In this document: positions 7,698 to 14,940 of the stretch, one piece after another
Numbering within the stretch: the stretch's first letter is position 1
Layout: each line of letters begins with the position of its first letter
Source of the DNA: Pseudomonadota bacterium
GTDB lineage: Bacteria; Myxococcota_A; Polyangia; Haliangiales; Haliangiaceae
DNA: 19,163 nt
Reading direction: 5' to 3'
Assembly: GCA_023386455.1 (NCBI GenBank)
Contig: JAEWJO010000052.1
Coordinates: forward strand, 1-19,163
Translations under genes and position numbers: made by a program
Notes under the pieces: model-generated
Database searches by the model: none
Told to the model about the DNA's origin: nothing
What the model saw: the letters and a program-made list of their open reading frames with translations, nothing else

Positions 7698-7718
7698 GCG
7701 CTCAGACCCCCGCGCTCA
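7691..7718. repeat. Exact 14-bp tandem duplication at the repeat/gene junction
   Basis: GACCCCCGCGCTCA occurs twice in direct succession (7691-7704, 7705-7718). The first unit covers the terminal bases of palindromic copy A. The second contains the stop codon of the lipoprotein gene (complement of tca, 7716-7718). It looks like a slippage or insertion scar. Confidence 0.9.
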
Positions 7719-8714
7719 CTGGGCGGTGACGTCGAGCGTCTGCGTGTAGCCAGACGCGGTCGCGTGGATGCGAATCGTGCCCTGGTCGCGTGCGGCGAAG
7801 TACGCACAGCCCGACGTCGGGTCGGCCTCGGCATCGCGCAGCACCTCGCCGCCATCCATCGCGAACGACCAGGTGGCACCCGCGACGTAGCGGCCCTGGT
7901 GACGCGCGACGAAGCACAGGCGCGTTGACCCGTAGATCGAGAGCGGATAGTAGTTGCCCGATGCGTTGACGATCGTGTCGGGAGCCTCGACGGTCTCGAT
8001 GTCGAGCACGGTGGCGGCGCTGCCACCGACGACGGTGAGGTCGCGATGACCGGCCGGCGCCGCCGGGACGTGGATCGTGTCCCAGCGGATCTGCGTCGCG
8101 CCCGGCAGCGTGAGTGTCAGGCTCTCGTCGACGAGGAGGTCGCTCGTGTTCGCGAGCTCCGGGTGCGGCGCACTCCACAGGCCGCCGGTCACGTCGTGCG
8201 CGCCGGGCGCCCACACGACGGTCTCGGTCTCGCTCGGGCCATCGTAGGCGTACGGCGGACGCACCTGGAGGTGGTCGATCTTCTGGGCGCCGAGGCTCGT
8301 GCGATCGTAGAGCTCGCCGTCGGGCGAGAGGAGGCGGAGGTAGTTGTAGCCGGCGCCGATGCCGCGCACGGTGATCTCGTTGCCATCCTGCTCGACGACC
8401 TCGACGCCGCGCGGGAAGCGACCGTCGACGAGACGCGAGGTATCGGTCGAATACGGCAGCTCGAACGGGACGGCGTTCGTCAGGTCGTCGGTCGGATCGA
8501 GGACCGTCACCGTCCCGGTGCCACCGATCGCGAGAGGACCCGGCAGGCCGCCGAGCTGACCGGTGATATCGGTGCCGCGGAACTCGAGGCCGAGCGGCGT
8601 GTCCTCGGAGCACTCCTCGTCCGCGTAGCAGTGCTGGTAGCGAGACGGCTGCAGGTTGGTGCAGGCGCCGAGCGCGAGCGGAACGAGTGCGGTGAGCGTC
8701 AGGAGGCGAGTCAT
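7716..8714 (-). CDS. Lipoprotein with beta-rich (Ig-like) domains, unknown function
   Basis: This 332-residue predicted lipoprotein has signal sequence MTRLLTLTALVPLALGAC with lipobox LGAC, followed by TNLQPSRYQHCYADEECSED. The mature part is dominated by short beta strands and Gly/Thr/Val-rich turns, such as GGTGTVTVLDPTDD, VVEQDGNEITVRGIGAG and GTIRIHATASGYTQTLDVTAQ at the end. Several bacterial Ig-like modules are likely; the last resembles a Big-type repeat. Cysteines at about 34 and 40, and pairs near the C-terminus (RLCFVARHQG, SGCAYFAARD), may form disulfides. In frame, a GTG five codons upstream (8729) is possible, but the ATG at 8714 puts the basic N-region directly before the hydrophobic core. 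Surrounded by other minus-strand envelope genes; no operon partner is obvious. No enzymatic motif seen. Confidence 0.82.
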   Translation of the reverse strand: MTRLLTLTALVPLALGACTNLQPSRYQHCYADEECSEDTPLGLEFRGTDITGQLGGLPGPLAIGGTGTVTVLDPTDDLTNAVPFELPYSTDTSRLVDGRFPRGVEVVEQDGNEITVRGIGAGYNYLRLLSPDGELYDRTSLGAQKIDHLQVRPPYAYDGPSETETVVWAPGAHDVTGGLWSAPHPELANTSDLLVDESLTLTLPGATQIRWDTIHVPAAPAGHRDLTVVGGSAATVLDIETVEAPDTIVNASGNYYPLSIYGSTRLCFVARHQGRYVAGATWSFAMDGGEVLRDAEADPTSGCAYFAARDQGTIRIHATASGYTQTLDVTAQ

Positions 8715-8716
8715 TC

Positions 8717-8729
8717 GTGGTCGGACCAC
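8717..8729. promoter_or_regulatory. Small perfect dyad GTGGTC-G-GACCAC just before a start codon
   Basis: Two 6-bp arms around a single base lie immediately upstream of the lipoprotein ATG (8714), where a Shine-Dalgarno site would normally sit. It could be an operator or an RNA hairpin that hides the start. At this GC content a chance origin is possible. Confidence 0.25.
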
Positions 8730-8826
8730 AGCACGTCACGCGCCATGAGGGCGATGCCCGGAGAATCAGGCCGTTACGCCGCGCGGGTGTCAGAACCTCG
8801 TCACCTCTGCCCGCGGGCCTGTCGAT

Positions 8827-9231
8827 TCATCCGCGCTCGTGCTCGAACACGGCCTTGCGAATCGCCTGCTTGAGCTCGCGACTCGTCAGGCCCGATCCGA
8901 GCACCTGATCGAACTGGTACTCGCGCCGATCGCGCGGCGTGCCGATCGCGATCACCGGTGCGGTCCACGAGCGCGTGGCGATCAGCTGGACGTCCGCGGC
9001 CGACATGCGATCGAGATCGACGATCAGGAGATCGAGCGTCTCGGGATCGAGCGACGCGACGCTCGCGAGCGTGTCGAGCTTCAGCGCGCCCATCCACGTC
9101 ATCAGCGACAGCTCCTCGACGAGCCAGCGGCGGAGCTCGTCATCAGGTGCAAACACCGCGACCCGGATCGGCTCCGGCGTGACGGCAGCGGACGTATCGA
9201 TATCCTGAAGCCCCGACATCGCTGCGATCAT
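8827..9231 (-). CDS. Degenerate response-regulator receiver-like protein
   Basis: About 134 residues with a CheY-like alternating pattern: PIRVAVFAPDDELRRWLVEEL (beta1/alpha1 with the acidic DD pair), LDLLIVDLDRMSAADVQLI (beta3 with the expected phospho-acceptor Asp in IVDLD), WTAPVIAIGTPRDR (beta4, Gly where Thr/Ser is usual), and FDQVLGSGLTSRELKQAIRKAV (beta5/alpha5). The conserved beta5 Lys-Pro pair is replaced by GSG. Losing the switch Thr and Lys suggests a pseudo-receiver that may not respond to phosphorylation. There is no output domain. The start is uncertain: TTG 9240, ATG 9231 and ATG 9219 are all in frame, and none has a good ribosome site. I took 9231. It stands alone, so its partner kinase cannot be named. 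Confidence 0.7.
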   Translation of the reverse strand: MIAAMSGLQDIDTSAAVTPEPIRVAVFAPDDELRRWLVEELSLMTWMGALKLDTLASVASLDPETLDLLIVDLDRMSAADVQLIATRSWTAPVIAIGTPRDRREYQFDQVLGSGLTSRELKQAIRKAVFEHERG

Positions 9232-9351
9232 GGCCCGCAACGCCGAGGTTGTGACGAACGTGCGAGCCGCCTCGCGATGAGTCGTCGCTCACCGTGAGAG
9301 GGATCTGCGTGTGGTTCGCGCAAACGATTCGTGAGCGCGCATGCAGATGAT

Positions 9352-9822
9352 TCAGTCGAACTCGTCGAAGCGAGCCAGCGCGTCCTGGACCGGCGCCTTG
9401 TCCGCGCATGCCTGAAGGACGGGGAGCATCACCTCCTGCTGCTTCTTGTATTCGACCTGCATCGCGTCATCGAGCGCGGTCTTCGCCTCGGGATGCGCCG
9501 TTTCGTAGGCGCGCATGTCGACGATCAGAGTTTTGTTGTCGTCGATGAACTTGTCGATGCCGGTCGCGAGCTTCTCGCAGTCGGTGCCCGCGGACGCGAA
9601 CACCTTCGTGAAGTCGCCCATGAACACGACGGCGCGAGTCTCGTAGGACGTCTCGTCGAGCGAGGTCGCCGGCGCGGCGGCTGCGGCCGCTGCACTGCCG
9701 GCGGGTGCGGCCGCTGCACCGCCCGCGGGCTCGGCCGCGGACGTTGCCGGCCTGGCGTCCTCGGACTTCTTGCACGCTCCGGCGAGGAGCAGCAGCGCTG
9801 CGATCAGGATGCGCGTCGGCAT
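9352..9822 (-). CDS. Small lipoprotein with Ala/Gly/Pro linker, unknown function
   Basis: About 156 residues. Signal sequence MPTRILIAALLLLAGAC with lipobox AGAC is followed by KKSEDARP and a low-complexity Ala/Gly/Pro linker of about 40 residues. The C-terminal domain is helical: FTKVFASAGTDCEKLATGIDKFIDDN, MRAYETAHPEAKTALDDAM and a final QACADKAPVQDALARFDEFD. Two Cys (CEKL and QACAD) could form a disulfide. Similar helical 'lipoprotein plus linker' proteins are common in myxobacteria. I cannot name a family. An alternative start at 9843 overlaps the methyltransferase stop (ATGA) and would suggest coupling, but it adds an acidic stretch before the signal peptide. I therefore prefer 9822. Probably co-transcribed with the upstream methyltransferase gene. 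Confidence 0.78.
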   Translation of the reverse strand: MPTRILIAALLLLAGACKKSEDARPATSAAEPAGGAAAAPAGSAAAAAAAPATSLDETSYETRAVVFMGDFTKVFASAGTDCEKLATGIDKFIDDNKTLIVDMRAYETAHPEAKTALDDAMQVEYKKQQEVMLPVLQACADKAPVQDALARFDEFD

Positions 9823-9839
9823 CCGCGCATCGTCCGCGA

Positions 9840-10709
9840 TCATGGCTTGCGCGCGCGGGCGACCGCGATCCGATAGAACGCGTAGCCAGGCGTGCGCGTG
9901 TCGCTGCTGAAGTAGCGCGCGCGATAGTCGTCGGCGCCGAGGTCTTGCTCGATCTGGAGGCCGAGCGCCGCGACGAATTGCGGCAGCTCGTCGGGCACGA
10001 ATCCGGTGCGCCACGGCTCGCCGAGACGCCGCACGCTGGCGACGAGCTTGTCGGCGCCGACGAAGTGAGTCGTGCCGTCGATGACGCCGCGATGGATGTA
10101 CGTGAACACGATCGCCGTGTCGCGCGCGGCGTGACCGACCATGTCGAGGACGGCACCGACCGCGGACTCGTCGATGTAGTTCGTGACGCCTTCCCAGATG
10201 AACAGCGATCGCTGGTCGGAGCGCCAGCCGGCATCGGCGAGCTCGGACGGCAGGTGCTGGCGCTCGAAGTCGACCGCGACGTAGCGGATGTCCTTGCGCT
10301 TGCCCTCGACGAGCTCGAGGCGCCGCTGCTTCTCGGCCTGCGTGTCGGCGCGATCGACCTCGTAGACGCGCACGGTCGCGAGCTCCGAGAGACGATGCGC
10401 GCGCGAGTCATAGCCCGCGCCGAGGATCACGATCTGACGCGTGCCGGCGGCGACCTCGGCGCGCACGACATCGTCGATGAAGCGCGTGCGACCGATCGCG
10501 GACGTGCGAGCACCGGGCGCGCGCCAGTCGGCGTAGCGCTCGAGCAGGCCGCGCAGGCCGGGCATGTTCGCGACGCCGAGCGCGAGCGAGCGACCACCGG
10601 TGAGGAAGCTCGATGCGAGCGGATCGTGGAACAGCGGGGCACGCCGACGCTCCGTGCTCTCGAGCGCGCGGTACAGGGCGACGTATTCGGCGGTCCGGCT
10701 CGCCGGCAT
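9840..10709 (-). CDS. Class I SAM-dependent methyltransferase, LCM/TIGR00027-like family
   Basis: This 289-residue protein has the features of the leucine-carboxyl-methyltransferase-like family: SRTAEYVALYRALES at the N-terminus, PLFHDPLASSFL, RTRFIDDVV, the SAM-binding glycine loop VILGAGYDSRAHRL (about residues 87-100), the acidic strand end VYEVDRADTQAEKQRR, and FIWEGVTNYIDESAV (about 150-164). Bacterial members methylate small molecules or polyketide-related substrates; the specific target cannot be read here. The open frame continues upstream to 11813, but that part overlaps the plus-strand DUF3108-like gene and looks like antisense shadow. MPASRTAEYVALY is the family's usual start. The next gene, a lipoprotein, begins at or just after its stop. 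Confidence 0.9.
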   Translation of the reverse strand: MPASRTAEYVALYRALESTERRRAPLFHDPLASSFLTGGRSLALGVANMPGLRGLLERYADWRAPGARTSAIGRTRFIDDVVRAEVAAGTRQIVILGAGYDSRAHRLSELATVRVYEVDRADTQAEKQRRLELVEGKRKDIRYVAVDFERQHLPSELADAGWRSDQRSLFIWEGVTNYIDESAVGAVLDMVGHAARDTAIVFTYIHRGVIDGTTHFVGADKLVASVRRLGEPWRTGFVPDELPQFVAALGLQIEQDLGADDYRARYFSSDTRTPGYAFYRIAVARARKP

Positions 10710-10853
10710 CCTGGTCGCGGTATCGCACGCGGCCGTCGCGCGGAACAGACGAAATGTAGAGGCGCATACAAATGCGCGGAACCCGCCAAGACGCGCGCCG
10801 ATTGACCGATCCTCACGGCCGGCCGATGCACGGTTCCTGCATGATGGGACCGG

Positions 10854-11513
10854 ATGCGCGTCCTCGGGGTGATCGCGATCGTGCTGGTCGGATGTGGTGA
10901 ACCTCCGCTGGTCATGAAGCCGTTGCCCCCGCTCGCGCCACCGCAGGTGCCCGCGCGCGAGCTCGTGCTCCCTCAGGTGTTGATCGTTCCCGGCGAGCAC
11001 CTGATCTGGGAGGTGCAGGCGCGTGGCTTCACGATCGGTCGCGCCGAGCTGTCGGTCGGTGATCACGAGATCACGAGCCGATTCCGCACGAGTGCACTGA
11101 TCAGCGCGGTGTCTCCTGTCGAGCACGATCTGACGACGAGCTTTGCCGACGCGATCCCGCAGGAGATGACCGAGCGCATCGAGGCCGACGGCAAGGTCAG
11201 GCAATTCGTGACTCACCTCGCCGGGTCGACGACGAACTCGTTCCACACCGCGCTCAACATCATCCGCACGTGGGCGCGTCCCGATGCACCGCCCGGCTTC
11301 ATTGCCGTCGTGTTCGGCAACCAGATGTATCGCCTCGATCTCCTGCAGCCGATCGCGCAGGGCGCATCGCTGCGTGTCGACGGCAAGATCGTCGGACCCG
11401 ATGCCGATCCACCGATCGCGTTCTCGCTCTGGCTCGACGACATGCGTAGACCTGTTCGCATCGAGATCCGCGATGGCGACGAACGTGTGACGGCCGAGCT
11501 GATCGCCTCGTGA
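10854..11513 (+). CDS. DUF3108-like lipoprotein
   Basis: This 219-residue protein has a very short lipoprotein signal, MRVLGVIAIVLVGC (lipobox LVGC), followed by a Pro-rich spacer (MKPLPPLAPPQVPARE). The domain starting GEHLIWEVQARGFTIGRAELSVGD, continuing through SRFRTSALISAVSPVEHDLTTSF and ending in WLDDMRRPVRIEIRDGDERVTAELI, has the strand layout of DUF3108 periplasmic proteins. These bind or handle hydrophobic ligands in the envelope, but their role is not established. The ATG at 10854 is preceded by a weak GGGA. It is transcribed divergently from the methyltransferase gene across about 145 bp. It is followed by two other exported-protein genes on the same strand after a 134-bp gap. Family call is moderately sure. 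Confidence 0.8.
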   Translation: MRVLGVIAIVLVGCGEPPLVMKPLPPLAPPQVPARELVLPQVLIVPGEHLIWEVQARGFTIGRAELSVGDHEITSRFRTSALISAVSPVEHDLTTSFADAIPQEMTERIEADGKVRQFVTHLAGSTTNSFHTALNIIRTWARPDAPPGFIAVVFGNQMYRLDLLQPIAQGASLRVDGKIVGPDADPPIAFSLWLDDMRRPVRIEIRDGDERVTAELIAS

Positions 11514-11647
11514 TCGGTTCGTAGCTGTGACTCGCGTACAACACGTGTCACGCAGCGGCACACGTGGCAATCGCTCAACCGATGGACTGCCAGTGCGCAG
11601 CTCCTGCGGACTCAGTGGTTCGGCCATTGCAGATTGTGCCGCCGCAC

Positions 11648-12847
11648 ATGAGGGCCATCCGTCGTGCCGCGCTAGCGGCGATCGCCATAGGTTTGCCTGC
11701 AGTTCCCACGCTCGGCCACGCCGACGATCGCTATCCGATGATGGATCACGATCGTGCCGTCGTCTGCGCGCGCGACAAGGACGGCCAGGTGTGGCGCATC
11801 CAGTGCGATCCATCTACCAAGGTTTGCCTCTACGCCGCCGACGAGGAGCTCGACGCCGACGGCAACCGCACCAAGCCGCTCGAGCGCACGCGCGAGTGCG
11901 CGAGCGAGACCGAGTTCGATCGCGCGAAGTTCGAGGCCGAGGGCTACACGATGCTCGCCGGCCGAGCCGACGCGCCGTGGGGCTGGACGCGCGACGAGCG
12001 TGGCCGCGTGTTCCAGATCAACTTCGATCTCAAGCGCCGGCTCTACTTCGGTGTCGGCTGGACGCCGCAGAAGATCCTCGACCACCTCGATGACCCGCTC
12101 GAGATCGAGCGCTCCAAGCTCGACTTCGGTCTGTTCGTGTTCGAGCACTACACCGGCGGCAAGAACGCGACGCGCCACCGCATCCGCCTCCTCGAGGGCG
12201 AGGTCCGCGTCGAGCCGTTCTCGTCCGAGGTCGTCGTCGCCCACTACGATCTCTCGCACCGCTTCATCGATCCACTCCTGCGCATCACGACGTTCGTCGG
12301 CGAGCCGCGCCGCCACGACCTCGTCCTGAACCTCGGCCTCTGGACGGAAGCGGGCGGACTCGAAATCCACCCGACACCGACCGGCCACTCCTCGATCTGG
12401 AAGCACGCGACCGCGGAGATCACCCTCGACGTCTGGCAGTCACGCAAGCTCGACTCCTACGCGCGCATCCGCACCGGTTTCGGCCTCGAGGGCCAGCACA
12501 CCGACGATGTCGGCTACCGCTCCGCGCTCACGTCGGCCTCCGCGTTCGAGCTCGACTGCGTGCTCGATCCCGCGGGCTTCCACAACCTGAAGCTCGAGGT
12601 CTCGCACGAGATGCCGCGCTACTTCTCGCCCGTCGTCAACGGCGGCCAGAAGCTCGCGCTGCGCACGAAGGCCAAGCTCCAGTACGAGGCGATCGTGCTC
12701 GCGATCAACGACCAGCCGCTCACGTTCGCGCTCGGCGCCGGCGGCGAGAAGCGCAACGACATCATGGGCGTCCCCGATCGCTGGGCGTTCGTGATGGACG
12801 CCGGCCTCCGCTTCAGCCTCTGGGCACCTCCGCGTCCTCGCTCGTAG
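11648..12847 (+). CDS. Exported beta-rich (possible outer-membrane) protein, paralogue of the next gene
   Basis: This 399-residue protein has a classical signal peptide (MRAIRRAALAAIAIGLPAVPTLGHA, cut before DDRYP). A Cys-containing N-terminal part (QCDPSTKVCLYAADEELDADGN) leads into a large beta-strand-rich domain of alternating hydrophobic and charged residues: SKLDFGLFVFEHY, RHRIRLLEGEVRVEPF, AEITLDVWQSRKLDSYARIRTGFGLEG. It closes with KAKLQYEAIVLAINDQPLTFALG and a C-terminal aromatic strand, LRFSLWAPP. This pattern suggests a beta-barrel or large periplasmic beta sandwich, but no known family was recognised. The open frame extends upstream to 11564, but the signal peptide begins at 11648. 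It is separated from the following gene by 15 bp. The two share the 'AIVLAIND(Q/R)P' block and domain order, so they probably arose by duplication and function together. Confidence 0.82.
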   Translation: MRAIRRAALAAIAIGLPAVPTLGHADDRYPMMDHDRAVVCARDKDGQVWRIQCDPSTKVCLYAADEELDADGNRTKPLERTRECASETEFDRAKFEAEGYTMLAGRADAPWGWTRDERGRVFQINFDLKRRLYFGVGWTPQKILDHLDDPLEIERSKLDFGLFVFEHYTGGKNATRHRIRLLEGEVRVEPFSSEVVVAHYDLSHRFIDPLLRITTFVGEPRRHDLVLNLGLWTEAGGLEIHPTPTGHSSIWKHATAEITLDVWQSRKLDSYARIRTGFGLEGQHTDDVGYRSALTSASAFELDCVLDPAGFHNLKLEVSHEMPRYFSPVVNGGQKLALRTKAKLQYEAIVLAINDQPLTFALGAGGEKRNDIMGVPDRWAFVMDAGLRFSLWAPPRPRS

Positions 12848-12862
12848 TCGACGAGCGAGCCC

Positions 12863-13723
12863 ATGCAGTCACGCCTTCGCCTCCCGCTCGCAGCGTGCCT
12901 CCTCGTCGCGGCAACGACGGGCGCGCGCGCCGAGTCGTGCACCGGCGTCACCGCGTCCGGCGGCAAGTTCGCGACCTGCTTCGATCCGGGCAACCGGCTC
13001 TCGATCACGGCCGGCAGCGACGGTTTCGGCGGCTCGATCGCACTCCGTCACATCGTCCACTTCGCCGACGAGCCCGACCTCGTCTGGAAGCTCGAGCACG
13101 TGTTCCTCGACGCCACGCACGCCGGCTTCACCGACACGTTCGACGGCACGCTCTACCGCGGACGCTTCGTTCGCCACGCGCGCGACGGCCACATCGTCAT
13201 CCCGCTCGGCGTGCCGAAGAAGGTGTTCCTGCCGTTCGACATCGGCGCGTTCACCGAGGTCGGCCACGTCCGCTGGCGCGATGCGATGCCGGCGCGCGTC
13301 AACCTCGTCGAGGTCGCCGGCGTCGTCGACTTCGCCCGCTCGCGCGCGTTCCGTCGCATCGCGTTCGGCCCCGTCGCCCGCTGGGAGGTCGACGTCACGC
13401 GCCAGGGCTGGGACCTCGGCCAGCACATCGTCGCGCCGTTCTCGATGGGCATGGCGAACCTCCACTACGAGTCGGCGAGCGGCCGTCTCATCGGCGACCT
13501 GCGCGTCGAGGCCGGCACCGTGTGGCGCTCGATGGCCGGCTGGGAACCGGAGGCGAATGCCGAGGCAACGCTCGAGCGCGTGATGCTCGCGATCAACGAT
13601 CGGCCGATCGCGCTCACGCTCGGTGCGCGCTACGAGAGCGAGACCGGGGAGGCGATCGCGAAGATCGGCGCGCGAATCGTGCTGTTCGATCGCCGCGATC
13701 CGCGTGTCAGCCGGCTCGACTGA
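12863..13723 (+). CDS. Exported beta-rich protein, paralogue of the preceding gene
   Basis: This 286-residue protein has signal peptide MQSRLRLPLAACLLVAATTGARA, cut before ESCTGV. The mature protein carries two early Cys (ESCTGVT, ATCFDPG) and then many amphipathic strands: GGSIALRHIVHFADEPDLVWKLEHVFLD, HIVIPLGVPKKVFLPFDIGAF, FGPVARWEVDVTRQGWDLGQH. Near the end LERVMLAINDRPIALTLGARYES mirrors the IVLAINDQPLTFALGAGGE block of the gene before it, and the last strand again ends in hydrophobic/aromatic residues (ARIVLFD). It forms an operon with its paralogue. No Shine-Dalgarno match beyond a GCGAG-like run is seen. The stop is followed after 2 bp by palindromic repeat copy B, which could terminate both this gene and the convergent haem-protein gene. 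Function unknown. Confidence 0.82.
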   Translation: MQSRLRLPLAACLLVAATTGARAESCTGVTASGGKFATCFDPGNRLSITAGSDGFGGSIALRHIVHFADEPDLVWKLEHVFLDATHAGFTDTFDGTLYRGRFVRHARDGHIVIPLGVPKKVFLPFDIGAFTEVGHVRWRDAMPARVNLVEVAGVVDFARSRAFRRIAFGPVARWEVDVTRQGWDLGQHIVAPFSMGMANLHYESASGRLIGDLRVEAGTVWRSMAGWEPEANAEATLERVMLAINDRPIALTLGARYESETGEAIAKIGARIVLFDRRDPRVSRLD

Positions 13724-13725
13724 GA

Positions 13726-13784
13726 GGGGTCAGACATGACTCGTATGACTCCCGTTGCAAGTCATGGAAGTCATGTCTGACCCC
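13726..13784. repeat. Palindromic interspersed repeat, copy B (59 bp, REP-like)
   Basis: The inverted repeat opens GGGGTCAGACATGACT and closes with the perfect complement AGTCATGTCTGACCCC (16-bp arms). Inside are a 3x3 mismatch bubble, a second 6-bp stem (ATGACT/AGTCAT) and a 9-nt loop CCCGTTGCA. It fills the space between two convergent genes almost exactly: 2 bp after the plus-strand stop and 2 bp before the minus-strand stop. It differs from copy C at two positions. The position suggests a bidirectional terminator. Confidence 0.93.
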
Positions 13785-13786
13785 TG

Positions 13787-14251
13787 TCAATCCGCATTGC
13801 CTCGTCGCGTGACGAGGAGTGACGCGTCGAGACCGCGCGCGAGCTGCTCGCGCTCGCCATCGGTCAGGCGTGCTTCGGGATGCAGGAGCGTGTAGCTGCG
13901 CGGCGGCATCTCTCGCTCGCGGACGGTCTCGGCGGCCTCGTCGGCCTCCGAGTTGCCGCGACCCCAGTCGGAGAAGTTCAGCACGCCGCGGCCCTCGTCG
14001 ACGTGGCTCTGGACGAACCACGACATCGGCGCGACGTGCGAGTACCACGGCCAGCGTGTCTGGTTCGAATGGCAGTCAAAGCAGGCGCGCTCCGCGAGCG
14101 CACGCGTTGTCGAGCTGTCCCAGCTCGGCTCCCGAACGACCGGCGGATTGGTGTGGTTGCGCCCGTAGGGGATGAGCTGGGCGACGAGCACCAGCGCGAT
14201 CACGACAAGCGAACCGATGACGAGAATGGACTTCCAGCGACGACGAGACAT
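13787..14251 (-). CDS. Membrane-anchored haem-binding protein (Haem_bd family, CxxCH)
   Basis: This 154-residue protein has one N-terminal membrane helix (about residues 8-27, ILVIGSLVVIALVLVAQLI) and a periplasmic domain with PYGRNHTNPPVVREPSWDSS, the haem-attachment motif CFDCHSNQTRWPWYSHVAP (CxxCH at 57-61), SWFVQSHVDEGRGVLNFSDW, and C-terminal EMPPRSYTLLHPEARLTDGER. This is the full signature of the Haem_bd domain family of small c-type-like cytochromes. The open frame extends to 14302, but a textbook AGGAGG (14258-14263) six bases before the ATG at 14251 decides the start. It follows the LuxR-type regulator gene by 72 bp on the same strand. A copy of the putative operator (14300-14319) lies in that gap, so the gene may also have its own promoter. 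Its likely role is electron transfer or redox/haem sensing in the envelope. Confidence 0.92.
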   Translation of the reverse strand: MSRRRWKSILVIGSLVVIALVLVAQLIPYGRNHTNPPVVREPSWDSSTTRALAERACFDCHSNQTRWPWYSHVAPMSWFVQSHVDEGRGVLNFSDWGRGNSEADEAAETVREREMPPRSYTLLHPEARLTDGEREQLARGLDASLLVTRRGNAD

Positions 14252-14257
14252 GGCCGA

Positions 14258-14263
14258 CCTCCT
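14258..14263 (-). promoter_or_regulatory. Strong ribosome binding site (AGGAGG) fixing the haem-protein start
   Basis: The complement reads AGGAGG with a 6-nt spacer to the ATG at 14251. It rules out the in-frame upstream start at 14302. Such a perfect site is unusual in this window, where most starts have weak or no ribosome sites. Confidence 0.85.
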
Positions 14264-14299
14264 GTGCCTCTGTAGCTCTGCACTCGCGAGTCGATTGGC

Positions 14300-14319
14300 C
14301 ATCGCACAGATGTGCGGTT
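14300..14319. promoter_or_regulatory. Putative operator, copy 2 (upstream of haem-binding gene)
   Basis: CATCGCACAGATGTGCGGTT contains a perfect dyad CGCACA-GA-TGTGCG. It matches the 20-bp dyad at 14941-14960 over CATCGCAC and GTGCG in the same phase. It lies in the 72-bp gap between the regulator stop and the haem-protein start. Confidence 0.55.
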
Positions 14320-14323
14320 CGCA

Positions 14324-14905
14324 TCATTCCGATGCAGTACGGGCGACTGCAGTCCCCGCGTCGCGCGGCCCGAGGAGGTCCTCGAGGAAGAACGCGGCCA
14401 GATCGTTGCGGCCGGACAGGCCCGCCTTGCGGTACAGCGAGCGCGCCTGCTGCCTGACGGTCGTCTCGCTCACCGAACGAACCTGCGCGACCTCCTTGTG
14501 GCTCAGCCCTTTCAAGAGGAGAAGCGCGATCTCGCGCTCGGCCGGGCTCAGCTCCCATCGGGTGAGCTGCGCCTCGATCGCGGCGCCTAGCCCTGCTATG
14601 AGGACCGCCGCGTCTCGCCGCCACCGCGCTGCCTCCTCCCGAGAGACTCGCAGATCCACGGCGAGCGTCGCCGCGTGCTCGCGCAACTGTTGCGCACGAC
14701 GTGCCGACCGGCGCAAGCGTATCGCGATCGCGCCGGCTGCGACAAAAGCGATCGCGGCGACGAGGAGCTCGAGCAGGACGTGCGCCAGCGTCGTGTGATC
14801 GCGGAGGTCGGTGATCACGTCGATCACTACCAGGATGGCCAGCAGCGCGAACAGCAGGCCGACCGCGCGCGACAGCGCTGGCTCGCGAACATCCGTCGGA
14901 GTCAC
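14324..14905 (-). CDS. Membrane-anchored LuxR-type (GerE HTH) transcription regulator
   Basis: About 193 residues. Two transmembrane helices (about residues 14-32, VGLLFALLAILVVIDVITD, and 42-63, HVLLELLVAAIAFVAAGAIAI) are followed by a basic/coiled-coil stretch (RLRRSARRAQQLREHAATL...SREEAARWRRD) and a C-terminal LuxR/NarL-type helix-turn-helix: WELSPAEREIALLLLKGLSHKEVAQVRSVSETTVRQQARSLYRKAGLSGRNDLAAFF (about 117-173). No phospho-receiver or autoinducer-binding domain is present, so the signal would have to come through the membrane part, as in ToxR-like one-component regulators. A TTG at 14914 is possible, but GTG at 14905 has GGAG (14915-14918) at 9-nt spacing and is preferred. It lies upstream of the haem gene and divergent from the ApbE/ferric-reductase operon. 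A perfect dyad 35 bp upstream of its start is a candidate autoregulatory site. Confidence 0.9.
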   Translation of the reverse strand: MTPTDVREPALSRAVGLLFALLAILVVIDVITDLRDHTTLAHVLLELLVAAIAFVAAGAIAIRLRRSARRAQQLREHAATLAVDLRVSREEAARWRRDAAVLIAGLGAAIEAQLTRWELSPAEREIALLLLKGLSHKEVAQVRSVSETTVRQQARSLYRKAGLSGRNDLAAFFLEDLLGPRDAGTAVARTASE

Positions 14906-14940
14906 GATCCGCAACTCCGCGTGATCGCGCGCGTCGCAGG

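Noticed and set aside
10710..11813. Upstream extension of the methyltransferase frame
   Set aside because: The extension overlaps the plus-strand DUF3108-like gene and has no family similarity; the usual start MPASRTAEYVALY lies at 10709.
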